From Euryarchaeota archaeon UBA62 (GTDB taxonomy: Archaea > Thermoplasmatota > Poseidoniia > Poseidoniales > Thalassarchaeaceae): a DNA stretch of 64,000 nucleotides. The stretch lies in assembly GCA_002502095.1 (NCBI GenBank), contig DAPJ01000028.1, positions 70,724 to 134,723 of the forward strand, read 5' to 3'. Positions 1 through 9,296 of this stretch are shown in pieces. A program made the translations under genes and the position numbers. Position 1 is the stretch's first letter. Each line of letters begins with the position of its first letter. Under the pieces are notes generated by a model. The model was given only the letters and a program-made list of their open reading frames with translations. It did not search any database and was not told the origin of the DNA.

Positions 1-252
1 GCTCTAACTCTTGAAGCCGAGAAAACAGGCGGATTTATCAGAGTTGTAGCTCGAGATTCTGATCACGTTATCCTAGGAATACAGGCAGTAGGAAGTCATG
101 TAGCTGAACTCCATGGAGAGTTTGTACTAGCTCTTGAGATGGGTGCCCTCTTGGAGGATATTGCCGATACGGTGCACGCTCATCCGACCATGACAGAGGC
201 CTTCCACGAAAGCGTTCTAAAATCTCTAGGTCACGCTATCCATTCAGCATGA
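1..252 (+). CDS. lpdA: Dihydrolipoyl dehydrogenase, C-terminal fragment
   Basis: The window opens inside this gene and only the last 83 codons are present. The fragment is the C-terminal dimerisation domain of dihydrolipoyl dehydrogenase (E3), which reoxidises dihydrolipoamide in 2-oxoacid dehydrogenase or glycine-cleavage complexes using NAD+. The motif HAHPTMTEAFHE near the end holds the His-Glu pair that acts as catalytic base across the dimer. The FAD-binding and redox-disulfide regions lie outside the window, so a related disulfide reductase is not fully excluded. lipB starts 9 bases downstream on the same strand, which supports a lipoate-linked operon. Confidence 0.85.
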   Translation, partial: ALTLEAEKTGGFIRVVARDSDHVILGIQAVGSHVAELHGEFVLALEMGALLEDIADTVHAHPTMTEAFHESVLKSLGHAIHSA

Positions 253-261
253 GGTGGATTC

Positions 262-930
262 TTGTCAGAGATAAAAATACTCCATCTCGGAGTAGAGGAG
301 TATTCTACAGTTTTTGAGAAGATGAAAAAATTACAGGAAAGAAGAATCGAGGATGAAATTACTGATACTCTGATTTTCGTTACTCATCCAGAAGTTGTCA
401 CCTTGGGGCCCAAGGCAGTTAGGGATGGAGTGGAGATTGAAGATTATCAGGTATTCGAGACAGATAGAGGAGGTGGGGCAACATGGCATGGACCTGGACA
501 ACTAGTTGTCTATCCAATAATTAAGTGGGAAGGAGAGTTACAAAGTGTCAGAGCAGTGATATCTCTGTTGGAGGATTGGACAATATCGGCTTTCGAAGTA
601 TGTGGCATTGAGTCATACAAAGACGAAGCGATGCAAGGAGTATGGGTCGATGGGCACAAAATTTGCTCCATTGGGCTTTCTTTCTTCAAATGGGTCAGTA
701 GGCATGGGATGTCAATAAATGTGAATACACCGGGTTCCAGGGTAGAGAGAGTCTCTGGATGTGGCATGCAGGAAGGAACCCATACTTGTCTACACAAGCT
801 TGGATATCGTTTCGATAGGGAAGGGAATGAGATTGATATCAAAAGAATTGAAGATGCATTGTTTGAGACATGTCAGAGAATTCTAGGGAGAGTCCCTAGT
901 AACAATATGGGCGAGGATATGAGGGCTTAG
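262..930 (+). CDS. lipB: Octanoyl-[acyl-carrier/GcvH] protein transferase LipB
   Basis: LipB transfers octanoyl groups onto lipoyl domains, the first step of lipoate cofactor assembly in the cytoplasm. The 222-residue protein has the family signature RGGGATWHGPGQ at residues 69-80, the conserved Lys in GHKICSIG (K133) and the catalytic Cys in SGCGM (C167). The start is a TTG preceded by GAGGTGG, which is a good ribosome binding site. Position directly after the dihydrolipoyl dehydrogenase gene fits a lipoylation operon. No lipA lies in the window. Length is normal for the family. Confidence 0.93.
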   Translation: MSEIKILHLGVEEYSTVFEKMKKLQERRIEDEITDTLIFVTHPEVVTLGPKAVRDGVEIEDYQVFETDRGGGATWHGPGQLVVYPIIKWEGELQSVRAVISLLEDWTISAFEVCGIESYKDEAMQGVWVDGHKICSIGLSFFKWVSRHGMSINVNTPGSRVERVSGCGMQEGTHTCLHKLGYRFDREGNEIDIKRIEDALFETCQRILGRVPSNNMGEDMRA

Positions 931-931
931 A

Positions 932-2125
932 ATGATTCCAGAGAAAGGGCCACTTGCCAGACTGTGGGGATTAGACCCCAATACAGTCTTCCTAAACCAT
1001 GGATCATTCGGTGCGTCCCCCCTTGCTGTTCGTGAGGAGCAGGATAGAATCAGAAATGAAATGGAAGAAGATCCGGTATATTTTGTGGAGAGGAGAATGA
1101 AAAATCTATGGGAAGAGTCCATTTTTGAGCTATCCAGATTTCTTAATGCAGATCCAGAAGGTATGGTCTTCGTTACAAATGCGACAATGGGAGTAAATAC
1201 TGTACTCAGATCTCTAAAACTTTCACCGGGAGATGAAATTATTGTTCCAGATCACGCATATCAGGCTTGTAAGAATGCGATTGATTTCGTTACTGGAAGA
1301 ACTGGCGCGAGGACAGTAATTATTCAGGTTCCTTTCAGGGTGGACGATGATTCCGAAATCATTGAGCCGATATTATCTGCAGTGACGAGCAGAACGGTAT
1401 TAGCAATGATAGATACTGTTTCCAGCCCTACGGGCATAAGGATGCCATTTGAGAAACTAGTATATCAACTACAGAACAGGGGTGTTGATGTCCTAGTTGA
1501 TGCTGCTCACGGCCCTGGAATTGTTCCTCTGGATATTACTAAATTGAATCCAGCCTATATTACTGGAAATTGTCACAAGTGGCTATGTACCCCAAAGGGC
1601 TCTGCTTTCCTTCATATTAGGGAAGATAAGAGGACGGAGATTTGCCCATTAAACATAGGTCATGGCTATTCAAGTGATTTACCTGTAGCAGAGAAATTCC
1701 GATTTGAATTTGACTGGTCGGGTACACGAGACCCCAGTCCATGGTTGTGTATTCCGTTCTCTATTGGGTACTTGGGAAGTCAGATTAAAGGAGGTTGGGA
1801 AGGGATAATGACGAAGAACAAGGAGATGATACTTCAAGGTAGAGAGCTTCTTTGTGAGGCTCTGGGGACCACACCTCCAACTCCAGATTCCATGATTTCT
1901 TCGATGTCATCAGTTGAGTTCCCCTGGGAGGGCGAAGTCCCCCCCTCTCCGCCGGATGGTGAACCCACTCACAATTTACTTTATGATGAGTACAGGATTC
2001 AAGTACCGGTGATTTCATGGCCTGTTCACAACACCAAATATATCAGGATTTCAGCTCATATTTACAACACTAAAGAGGAGTTTGAATATCTCTCAGAATC
2101 GCTAAAATCAATTTTAGGGAGTTAG
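932..2125 (+). CDS. Class V aminotransferase-fold PLP enzyme (isopenicillin-N epimerase-like)
   Basis: This 397-residue protein belongs to the fold-type I, class V aminotransferase family and most resembles the CefD/isopenicillin-N epimerase-like branch. NHGSFGASP at residues 22-30 is the usual N-terminal signature. The cofactor-binding Asp lies in VDAAHGPG (D190, H193) and the Schiff-base Lys in CHKW (K216). The gene starts one base after the lipB stop, so the two are probably cotranslated. The substrate cannot be told from sequence: cysteine desulfurase-like, kynureninase-like or epimerase activities are all possible. The label CefD-like describes similarity and does not imply antibiotic synthesis. 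Confidence 0.8.
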   Translation: MIPEKGPLARLWGLDPNTVFLNHGSFGASPLAVREEQDRIRNEMEEDPVYFVERRMKNLWEESIFELSRFLNADPEGMVFVTNATMGVNTVLRSLKLSPGDEIIVPDHAYQACKNAIDFVTGRTGARTVIIQVPFRVDDDSEIIEPILSAVTSRTVLAMIDTVSSPTGIRMPFEKLVYQLQNRGVDVLVDAAHGPGIVPLDITKLNPAYITGNCHKWLCTPKGSAFLHIREDKRTEICPLNIGHGYSSDLPVAEKFRFEFDWSGTRDPSPWLCIPFSIGYLGSQIKGGWEGIMTKNKEMILQGRELLCEALGTTPPTPDSMISSMSSVEFPWEGEVPPSPPDGEPTHNLLYDEYRIQVPVISWPVHNTKYIRISAHIYNTKEEFEYLSESLKSILGS

Positions 2126-2161
2126 GCAACCATTCAAGGCATGTAGCATTGCCGGCACATC

Positions 2162-2740
2162 ATGCCTAGTGCAGTAGTAGCGATAACTGGGGCCTCGGGT
2201 GCCCGCTATGGAGTTAGGTTAGTTGAGCAACTAAGTCTAGCTGGATGGGAAATTGATCTCATAGTGAGTAAAGCCGGTGAAATCAATCTCAAACTAGAGT
2301 GTGGCATAGGGGCTGCGGAGCTGGATGAAATTGAGGGCGTCTCCATACACAATAATGCGAATCTTGCTGCCAGACCGGCTTCTGGATCAGCATTGTATGA
2401 CGCCTATGTAATCTGTCCAGCTAGTGGAACAACCATAGGAAAAATTGGAGCAGGAATATCTGATAATCTATCAACTAGAAGCGCTCTTGTTGCAATCAAG
2501 GAGAGAAGGAAGCTGATCATTGTACCAAGGGAAACTCCTTCGCCTACGCCTCACCTTGAGGCTATGGCAAAGATGTCTTCGTGGGGAGTTGTCATATTAC
2601 CAGCTAATCCGGGATTCTATAATTCACCAGAGTCAATTGATGACTTAATTGACTTCGTCGTAGCCAGAATTTTGGATCAGATGGGGGTGTCACACACTCT
2701 TGGTAAGAGATGGACCGGTGATGAAGTAACACTTGAGTAA
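2162..2740 (+). CDS. ubiX: Flavin prenyltransferase UbiX
   Basis: UbiX joins a dimethylallyl group to FMN and makes the prenylated flavin used by UbiD-type decarboxylases. The 192-residue protein starts with the FMN-binding loop VVAITGASGARYG and carries the conserved segments CPASGTTIGKIGAGISDNL and PRETPSPTPHLEAM, followed by PANPGFYN. Length and motif order match the family closely. It is the last gene before a spacer of about 60 bases. No ubiD is visible in the window, so its client enzyme lies elsewhere. Confidence 0.92.
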   Translation: MPSAVVAITGASGARYGVRLVEQLSLAGWEIDLIVSKAGEINLKLECGIGAAELDEIEGVSIHNNANLAARPASGSALYDAYVICPASGTTIGKIGAGISDNLSTRSALVAIKERRKLIIVPRETPSPTPHLEAMAKMSSWGVVILPANPGFYNSPESIDDLIDFVVARILDQMGVSHTLGKRWTGDEVTLE

Positions 2741-2800
2741 ACGAGTTATTTCAGATAATCTCCAGAATGGGTTCAATAGTCAGCGTGATTTAACTCTGCT

Positions 2801-4525
2801 GTGAGCGAATCCTCTGATTGGTCTGATCTGTCAGTATCTGAACTCAAAGACTCCCTCAGGGAAAGAGGGATGCCCGTTTCTGGGAGGAAGGAGGAGCTAG
2901 TTAGAAGACTGGAAGAAAATTCTATTTTTCAGGCTGAAATTGCTGATATTCCATCTCATAATAAGGGATTCAGAAGATTATTAGATAGGATTAGAGATTT
3001 ACCATTTTCCACATTGGTTGTGATTTCGATACTAATTGTTGGCGGGTCTGGAGGAGCTGTTGTATATGGTGATGAAATACTAGATTTTATCCAAGGGGAT
3101 ACAGAATATGTACTCCTTGATTTTGATACTGACAAGACCAGAGAATTCGCTCAGACGTTGGTTGATTTGGGACATCCTGAATGGGAAGGGAGAATGTCTG
3201 GAACCGTAGAAGAGGAAAATACGGCTAATGCGATTAAGAGTAATTTTACATCCATGGGGATACCATCTACAATGGATGAATTTGATGTTAATATGTTTGA
3301 AATTGGAGAAGAGCCGGATTTATCCATATGTGTGCCAGGAGATATCGGGAATATTTTCGGAGGACCAACACCCTGCTCAGCCGCTGATGTAAACAGGCAG
3401 ATAACTCAATTCACCCATAGAGAAGACTATGTGATTCAGGGATACAGCGGATCCGTAGATATTTTTCATACTGAAAATGCTGATATTGTTGATCTAGGAA
3501 ATGGTAGCGAAGACTCTGATTGGGCATCAGCTGCTAGTAAAATTGCCATGGTCTGGATAGAGACAGGGACTGACGGGAATACTGATTTATTGGAGAGGGC
3601 CTTATCCAATGACGTTAATTCGATAATTACCGTAAACTCTCTGACTAATTGTAATGAGCTGGTGATGGATGATTGTGTCCCTTACTTCAAGGGCATAGAT
3701 CTGACGAGATTTGATTTCATTCCAGACTCATTTGGATTCATAATGGTCTCCAAGAGCGTAGGTACCGCGATATCCGATAGTGTCATCAATGGAGATGGGC
3801 GAATCCAGATGAGGATAGATGTGGATAATCAGGCTGTTTCAACCATATACGTCCCATGCGGAATTATCGAAGGTAAGACTGATTCAATTATAGTTCTGGG
3901 AGCCCATCATGATACAGTATACAATGGACAAGGAGCAGTTGATGATAGTTCAGGAGTGGCGACATTACAGGAAATCGCCAGACAGTTTTCGATTCTTGAA
4001 TCTAGTCTGGGAGAGCCTGAATATACGATTTACTTCTGTACATGGGGAGGGGAAGAAGAAGGGCTTTGGGGGTCCAAGGAATGGGTCGATAAGTATCGTA
4101 ACATGCTCTCAGAAAACTTGCGTTTGACTATCAACCTAGATATGAATCATGTAGACTTGGAAAGGAATAACGGTCTGACTATCTATGGAAACAGTCCCAA
4201 GGATACGAAGATAGTCAGAGGAATCGCGGCGAAGTTTTCTGATGTTCATACTGACTTGTCATCAAAGTACAGCGTAAATGTGAATGAAATCCCGTCTACG
4301 GCTATGCCTTACAACTCGGATCACGCCCCCTTCGTCTATGAGATAGACAATCAACCAGACGATGGTATGGAATACGGAAAGGCCCTAGTGTGCTATGGCT
4401 CTGGTTCCAGTGAGTACCACACTTATCTGGACACCATGGACCGATTCAATGAGGAAAGCTTGGCAGTCTCTGGGATAATATTAGGGTCATTCATCAGGTA
4501 TCTTTCATACGGAGAGAGAGTCTAA
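2801..4525 (+). CDS. SAP domain - membrane anchor - M28 zinc peptidase
   Basis: A 574-residue protein in three parts. Residues about 8-41 form a SAP motif (LSVSELKDSLRERG then GRKEELVRRLEE). Residues about 69-90 are a single membrane helix. The rest is a probably exported M28 family zinc aminopeptidase: GAHHDT near residue 368 and DDSSG supply metal ligands, GGEEEGLWGSKEW near 415 holds the catalytic Glu and a ligand, NLDM follows, and SDHAPF supplies the last His. A region before the catalytic domain resembles a protease-associated insertion. The GTG start (GCTGTGAGC) is assigned from the SAP reading frame. A SAP domain on the cytoplasmic side of a membrane peptidase is unusual. Peptide degradation outside the membrane is inferred. 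Confidence 0.85.
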   Translation: MSESSDWSDLSVSELKDSLRERGMPVSGRKEELVRRLEENSIFQAEIADIPSHNKGFRRLLDRIRDLPFSTLVVISILIVGGSGGAVVYGDEILDFIQGDTEYVLLDFDTDKTREFAQTLVDLGHPEWEGRMSGTVEEENTANAIKSNFTSMGIPSTMDEFDVNMFEIGEEPDLSICVPGDIGNIFGGPTPCSAADVNRQITQFTHREDYVIQGYSGSVDIFHTENADIVDLGNGSEDSDWASAASKIAMVWIETGTDGNTDLLERALSNDVNSIITVNSLTNCNELVMDDCVPYFKGIDLTRFDFIPDSFGFIMVSKSVGTAISDSVINGDGRIQMRIDVDNQAVSTIYVPCGIIEGKTDSIIVLGAHHDTVYNGQGAVDDSSGVATLQEIARQFSILESSLGEPEYTIYFCTWGGEEEGLWGSKEWVDKYRNMLSENLRLTINLDMNHVDLERNNGLTIYGNSPKDTKIVRGIAAKFSDVHTDLSSKYSVNVNEIPSTAMPYNSDHAPFVYEIDNQPDDGMEYGKALVCYGSGSSEYHTYLDTMDRFNEESLAVSGIILGSFIRYLSYGERV

Positions 4526-4622
4526 CAGTATTGAAGGAGATAAAAAATAACAAATGATTACTGGATATTTTGCCATAATTATTCCGTGTAAGTATCACAA
4601 TCTCAAATCAAATAAAACGAAA

Positions 4623-4632
4623 CCGATATACG
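4623..4632 (+). promoter_or_regulatory. Probable TATA box of the peroxiredoxin gene
   Basis: The AT-rich spacer contains ACGAAACCGATATACG. GATATA lies 25-30 bases before the ATG at 4655, with an A/C-rich stretch before it that could be a BRE. No Shine-Dalgarno sequence precedes the ATG, so a leaderless transcript starting at or just before the ATG is inferred. Confidence 0.4.
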
Positions 4633-4654
4633 CTATCGATTGTCGGCATAGTTT

Positions 4655-5122
4655 ATGGTCAAAATAGGAGAAACCGCCCCTGCCTTCACTTTGAAAACAA
4701 CTGACAAGAGTGATGTCAGCCTGTCTGATTACAAGGGCGAGAAAGTAATTTTAGCATTCTACCCTGGTGCCTTTACAGGAGTTTGTGACAAGGAAATGTG
4801 TGCCTTTCAGGATAATATCGTGAAGTTGAACGAAGCCGGTACTACGGTTCTTGGAATTAGTGTCGACTCTCCATGGGCCAACAGTGCGTTTTCACAGAAA
4901 TATAATCTTGGATTCCCATTACTTTCTGATGTAGATAGAAAGGTCGTAAAAAGCTATGACGCCTCATTTGTAGGCTTGGGTGGAATTGAGGGATATGTTA
5001 GTGCCGACAGGGTCGTCATAGTGATAGATGGAGAGGGAATAGTAAGATATCGCTGGGACGCAGAGAATCCCGGAGTAGAGCCAGATTATGATTCAGTGGT
5101 CAACTTTGCTTCTACTTTGTGA
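4655..5122 (+). CDS. Peroxiredoxin (Bcp/PrxQ-type)
   Basis: A 155-residue thiol peroxidase that reduces hydrogen peroxide and organic peroxides. The active-site loop reads FYPGAFTGVCDKEMC, with the peroxidatic Cys at 44 and a second Cys at 49. The five-residue spacing is that of Bcp/PrxQ proteins, in which the second Cys is the resolving residue. The thioredoxin fold continues through GISVDSPWANSAF and FPLLSDVDRKV. The gene stands alone with its own apparent promoter and ends convergently with argS, about 40 bases away. The reductant is not evident from the neighbourhood. Confidence 0.92.
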   Translation: MVKIGETAPAFTLKTTDKSDVSLSDYKGEKVILAFYPGAFTGVCDKEMCAFQDNIVKLNEAGTTVLGISVDSPWANSAFSQKYNLGFPLLSDVDRKVVKSYDASFVGLGGIEGYVSADRVVIVIDGEGIVRYRWDAENPGVEPDYDSVVNFASTL

Positions 5123-5162
5123 GCTGTGTCATTTTACTTCCAGGAAGACGTATAGATAATAG

Positions 5163-6905
5163 TTACATCATTTCAGGCGATTGAATTCCCAATAGTTCCA
5201 ATCCGGTTGAAATGACTCTCGCTGTCAAGTCACATAGTGCCAACCTACTTGTCATAATCTCTTCATTCTCAGCCTTTAGTATTGGACAGGCCTCATAGAA
5301 TGTCGCAAATGCGGAAGAGGTTGCGTGGATGTGTGTGCAGAGTTTATGAGGTTGCATACTAGAGATTGATTTATCGAATGATTCTGCAAAATTAACGATG
5401 CACCTAGCTAACGTCTCCTCTTCTTCGGTAAATAGCTCTATGGAGGAATCTACCATTGACTTTCGACTGACGGGGGAAAGAGAAAAAATACGTGATATCC
5501 TTGCATGAGAATACTGGAGATATGGAGCCGTATTTCCTTCAAAGGAGAGCATCTTATCCCAGTCAAAGACGTAATCTTTGGTTCTATCAGTGGAAAGATC
5601 AGCATACTTTACGGCACCTATCCCTATCATCTTTGAGATCCTATCCTTATCTTTTCCTGTAAGTCCGGGATTCTTCTCAGAGATGGCATTATCAGCTCTC
5701 TTTATTGATTCCTTCAAGAGATCAACAAGTTTTACCGATTGTCCAGCCCTACTTTTCAGCATCTGTCCATTAGAATCTAGAACTGATCCGAAGTTTATGT
5801 GTTTAGCCGTATGTCTCTCATCCATGAATCCTGCCCTTGAAGCGACTTCGAAAACCATCTCAAAATGTTGTTTCTGTGGAGTTCCCACAACATAAATTAG
5901 TTCGTCACATGAAATCCTTTCAACCCTGTCAATTATACAAGCTAGATCAGAAGTGGAGTAGTTGAAACCACCATCACCTTTCCTAATGATGACTGGGAAA
6001 GGGTCCCCCTCCCTATTCACCCACTTACCTCCCAAATAGACTACGCTAGCACCCTCGCTTTCTTCTAACATTCCCGATTCATGTAATCTCTCAACGACGG
6101 TTGGCAGTAGATGTCTGTAAGCAGATTCTCCCATAATATCCCCATCATCCAGAAGTACCCCTAGCATATCGTACACTTCATTGAAGTAGCCGGTCGATAC
6201 ATCAACCAAGACTTTCCAGAGTCTAAGTGTATCAGAATCCTCGCCTTGTAATAGAACAACTCTAGATCTGGCCCTTTCAGCGAACATATCATTCTGATCA
6301 AACTTTACTCTGGCCTCTTTGTAAAACTGATCAAAATCTGAGATTCCCTTTCTTGATGTGAAGCTCTCCTCTCCTAAATCTATAAGATGCTCTATTAGCA
6401 TGCCAAATGGAGTGCCCCAATCTCCGATATGATTCTCCCTAATCACTTCATGGCCCTTGAAAACTAGCATTCGAACTATTGCATCGCCTATTACGGTTGA
6501 TCTTAGATGTCCGACATGCATCTCTTTAGCCACATTAGGTGCTGAATAATCAACAACAATTTTTCTAGAAGCATCTTTCTTTATGCCCATCATTTTATCA
6601 GCTAATAGTTCCATAGTTTTGTTAGCTAACCATTCAGGATGGGCCTTCAGATTGACAAACCCATTCATGGAAGATGTCAGGGCCAGTCCCTGTAAATGAG
6701 GAGAGATCGCAGTAGAAATCTGCTCTGAAACCTCAACAGGGGATTTCTTTAGTATTCTGGATAATGAATGACAAGGGATTGCAACATCAGCCATAGTCCC
6801 AACAGTTGAAGGCCCGATTAGATTAGAGATATCCTCTTCATTGATGCCCAATTCAGTGACAGAATCGTAAATCAAAGGAGTGCAGGCTTCTATTAGATCC
6901 CTCAT
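5163..6905 (-). CDS. argS: Arginyl-tRNA synthetase
   Basis: Class I synthetase that charges tRNA-Arg. The protein (about 580 residues) has the Add1-like N-terminal domain, then the signature SAPNVAKEMHVGHLRSTVIGDA with the HVGH form of the HIGH motif. The catalytic core contains REGDPFPVIIRK and STSDLACI. In place of a classic KMSKS loop it has GQMLKSRAG, as many ArgRS do. The C-terminus is a DALR anticodon-binding domain (YLQYSHARI, then LARCIVNF). I place the start at the ATG at 6905, which has GAGGTG 4 bases upstream; a TTG at 6917 in the same frame is less likely. It follows aRF1 by 8 bases. Confidence 0.95.
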   Translation of the reverse strand: MRDLIEACTPLIYDSVTELGINEEDISNLIGPSTVGTMADVAIPCHSLSRILKKSPVEVSEQISTAISPHLQGLALTSSMNGFVNLKAHPEWLANKTMELLADKMMGIKKDASRKIVVDYSAPNVAKEMHVGHLRSTVIGDAIVRMLVFKGHEVIRENHIGDWGTPFGMLIEHLIDLGEESFTSRKGISDFDQFYKEARVKFDQNDMFAERARSRVVLLQGEDSDTLRLWKVLVDVSTGYFNEVYDMLGVLLDDGDIMGESAYRHLLPTVVERLHESGMLEESEGASVVYLGGKWVNREGDPFPVIIRKGDGGFNYSTSDLACIIDRVERISCDELIYVVGTPQKQHFEMVFEVASRAGFMDERHTAKHINFGSVLDSNGQMLKSRAGQSVKLVDLLKESIKRADNAISEKNPGLTGKDKDRISKMIGIGAVKYADLSTDRTKDYVFDWDKMLSFEGNTAPYLQYSHARISRIFSLSPVSRKSMVDSSIELFTEEEETLARCIVNFAESFDKSISSMQPHKLCTHIHATSSAFATFYEACPILKAENEEIMTSRLALCDLTARVISTGLELLGIQSPEMM

Positions 6906-6913
6906 ATTACACC

Positions 6914-8197
6914 TCAAGAAATTGGGTACCTCAATAGTGCCGCTATACCCCCAAATGCATCGAATAAGGTGGCACCCTCTTCCGTATCCATAGAAATCAA
7001 GGTCACGGAAGCCGAGGTATGGCCTGCCAACTGAGTCAATTCATCAATCAAATCCATAGATCTGTCTGAATCCTCAACAACATCTTCTGACGAGCACTTG
7101 GAACATACTGGGATTTCTGATCTTCTGCTTTGGGTACCTTCCCATTCAGACTTACACTGCCTACAAACCCACATTACTCTCCTTTTCCTAACATTTTCTG
7201 ACAGTAATAGCCTCTCAACTGCACCTTGGTCGAGAGCACTTCTAATCATCATCTCGCCATATGTGGCCTTTGGATGGGCTTGCATTACTTCTCTCAAAAA
7301 TCTATCAACAAGTTTTCTCTCGGTATCTAGTTCTATTTGGTCCATAAGACCACCCGCTCTTTGAACCAATTCTCTTAGGCCACTTTCATTGGAGTATCCT
7401 ACATCAAAGAAGGGTTCCCTGATTAATTTCTTAATCTCGTGGTGAAAATAATCATTTTTCACAACATAATCTTTGGTTGCTCCCGGACCTCCAATAATTA
7501 TGCCCTGTAAATTTTCTATCATGGGGAGCCAATATGATGATGCCCTTTCTGCTGATTTCTTGAAGAATTTGTCTGCCGCCTCTTCGATTAATCTCTCGAA
7601 TCTCTGTGCAGACTGTCCCCCTCTGCCATGCTTTGAAGGAACTAATGAGGTCACATGCTCTTGGCAGTGTAATCTCTTTCCACTAGCTAGTCCATACGCT
7701 GCCTCTGACCTGTCTATAACGAAAAGGCCATATGCAGTCCTGTCAATTAGCATCTCCTCGAGCTGACTAATCTCGAATGTAGATCCACATCTGTACCTGT
7801 ACGAAGTAAAAGCCTCAGGAGGATCATCGATGACTATGGACATTAGTCTAGTTTTATTATTTCCAACAATAACATGTCCTACGAATAAGGCCATTCCTCT
7901 TTCCCCAGGGGTCTTATATCGGTTTAACGTAGCTATTGCTGATTCGATAGCATCGGAAACGTGCTTCCTAGTCAACTTAGACTTGATATTTGCGGCTTGA
8001 CCAGCTTCGTTGGAAAGTTGATGTCTAACATCGCTTATCATCCGATCAGGAGGGACAACAACCGAAACTAGCTCAGTACCCATCCCCTTCATCGTAGACA
8101 AGTCCTCTACTGCCTTCTTGAGGCGTAATCTCCTCTGCTGGACTTCAATCTCGTCGGATATGGCACTACCCCCAGTTAAAGGCCGGAGGGGCAGCAT
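6914..8197 (-). CDS. prf1: Peptide chain release factor aRF1
   Basis: aRF1 recognises all three stop codons and triggers hydrolysis of peptidyl-tRNA. The 427-residue protein shows NIKS at residues 70-73 (stop codon reading), YGLFVIDRSEAAYGL, the catalytic GGQ at 193-195 inside GRGGQSAQRF, and GGPGATKD in domain 2/3. The C-terminal domain has a zinc-type pair, CRQC and CSKC. Length is normal for archaeal aRF1. It is the first gene of a two-gene operon with argS and is divergent from the UMP kinase gene. The start codon gives a slightly long N-terminus, so translation could begin a little further in. Confidence 0.95.
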   Translation of the reverse strand: MLPLRPLTGGSAISDEIEVQQRRLRLKKAVEDLSTMKGMGTELVSVVVPPDRMISDVRHQLSNEAGQAANIKSKLTRKHVSDAIESAIATLNRYKTPGERGMALFVGHVIVGNNKTRLMSIVIDDPPEAFTSYRYRCGSTFEISQLEEMLIDRTAYGLFVIDRSEAAYGLASGKRLHCQEHVTSLVPSKHGRGGQSAQRFERLIEEAADKFFKKSAERASSYWLPMIENLQGIIIGGPGATKDYVVKNDYFHHEIKKLIREPFFDVGYSNESGLRELVQRAGGLMDQIELDTERKLVDRFLREVMQAHPKATYGEMMIRSALDQGAVERLLLSENVRKRRVMWVCRQCKSEWEGTQSRRSEIPVCSKCSSEDVVEDSDRSMDLIDELTQLAGHTSASVTLISMDTEEGATLFDAFGGIAALLRYPIS

Positions 8198-8258
8198 TTC
8201 AACCCTTAGACTCAGCTAGGGCAAAGGAATTGAAAGGGGCGTCCCAGCTCGATAGTCG

Positions 8259-8963
8259 ATGACGACCGTGATTGTCGCACTCGGAGGGAGTCTGCTCCGT
8301 CCTGAGATTGAAGAAAGACATAGCTGGCTGGAGGGACTAGTATCGGTAATTAGGGACAGGGTCTCTATGAACGACAGGATTGGTATTGTGGTCGGGGGTG
8401 GCGCGCCAGCTAGGGAGGGTATTGAGCTCGCTAGACCGATGATTACAGATGAGTCGCACCTCGATAAAATTGGCATAGCGGCAACTAGACTAAATGCCAC
8501 TATTGTCAGAGAGTCACTATCAGATTCTGGAATTCCAGTTTCTGGTACGATTCCGAAGAGTATTGATGAGGCGGTTCTTCTCCTTGAGACTCGTCATGTA
8601 GTCGTTATGGGAGGGACCAATCCCGGACATACCACAGATGCAGTCGCGATACGTTTTGCAATATCTTCCGGTGCAGATAAGTGCATAATAGCAACCAATG
8701 TACCGAAAGTTTTCGATAGTGACCCAAAATCGAATCCAGATGCAATTCCATTTGATTCCTTGACCCATGGCCAATTACTGGAGATAATAGGCTCTTCTGA
8801 ACACACGAAGGCTGGAAATTCGCAGATAGTTGACCCGATTGGAGCTATTGATGCATCTGAGTCTGGGCTAACCTTGAATATCCTCGATGGAAGAAATGTA
8901 GATCTCATCAGACAGGCAATTGTTGGCGGAGATTTTCAAGGAACAGAAGTAAGAGGAGGATAA
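8259..8963 (+). CDS. pyrH: UMP kinase (archaeal type)
   Basis: Phosphorylates UMP to UDP in pyrimidine nucleotide synthesis. The 234-residue amino-acid-kinase fold begins VIVALGGSLLRPEI (phosphate-binding loop) and continues with IGIVVGGGAPAREGIELAR, VMGGTNPGHTTDAVA and IIATNVPKVFDSDP, all in the order seen in archaeal UMP kinases. It is divergently transcribed from aRF1 with a 61-base spacer and is followed after 3 bases by a small zinc-ribbon membrane protein, suggesting one transcript. No other pyrimidine gene is adjacent, although carAB lies about 10 kb away. Confidence 0.92.
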   Translation: MTTVIVALGGSLLRPEIEERHSWLEGLVSVIRDRVSMNDRIGIVVGGGAPAREGIELARPMITDESHLDKIGIAATRLNATIVRESLSDSGIPVSGTIPKSIDEAVLLLETRHVVVMGGTNPGHTTDAVAIRFAISSGADKCIIATNVPKVFDSDPKSNPDAIPFDSLTHGQLLEIIGSSEHTKAGNSQIVDPIGAIDASESGLTLNILDGRNVDLIRQAIVGGDFQGTEVRGG

Positions 8964-8966
8964 AAC

Positions 8967-9284
8967 TTGAGTAGGGCCGATAGAATTGCCAATGCTGGTA
9001 GGAGAACAGCAAAGGAAGCGAGAGAAGCGGCTAGTAAAAGAAGGCAATCTGAAAGACGAAAGATTACGAATAAGTCCATAGATATCAGACCTCACAGGCA
9101 CTGTGTTGTGTGTTGGAAGCCTATTTCACTAGAGATAGAGCCTGCGGTTTGTGATAATGAGGATTGTATTGATAATAACAAGAAGAGAGAATCTTCCAGA
9201 AAGAGGTTGACAATAATGCTATATTTATTTCCAGGGATTGCCATCCTACTGATTTTCTTACAGTTGATGTCCGGAGGGGCATAG
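8967..9284 (+). CDS. Small zinc-ribbon protein with C-terminal membrane helix (DUF2116-like)
   Basis: A 105-residue protein. The first 40 residues are very basic and probably helical. A putative zinc ribbon follows: CVVC at residues 46-49, then CDNEDC at 62-67. Residues about 81-101 form one hydrophobic membrane segment close to the C-terminus. This layout matches small tail-anchored zinc-ribbon proteins of the DUF2116 type found in euryarchaea, whose role is unknown. The start is TTG, 3 bases after the UMP kinase stop, so coupling is likely. The basic N-terminus could contact RNA or the ribosome, which is a guess. Confidence 0.75.
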   Translation: MSRADRIANAGRRTAKEAREAASKRRQSERRKITNKSIDIRPHRHCVVCWKPISLEIEPAVCDNEDCIDNNKKRESSRKRLTIMLYLFPGIAILLIFLQLMSGGA

Positions 9285-9296
9285 GAGGAGATTCAT

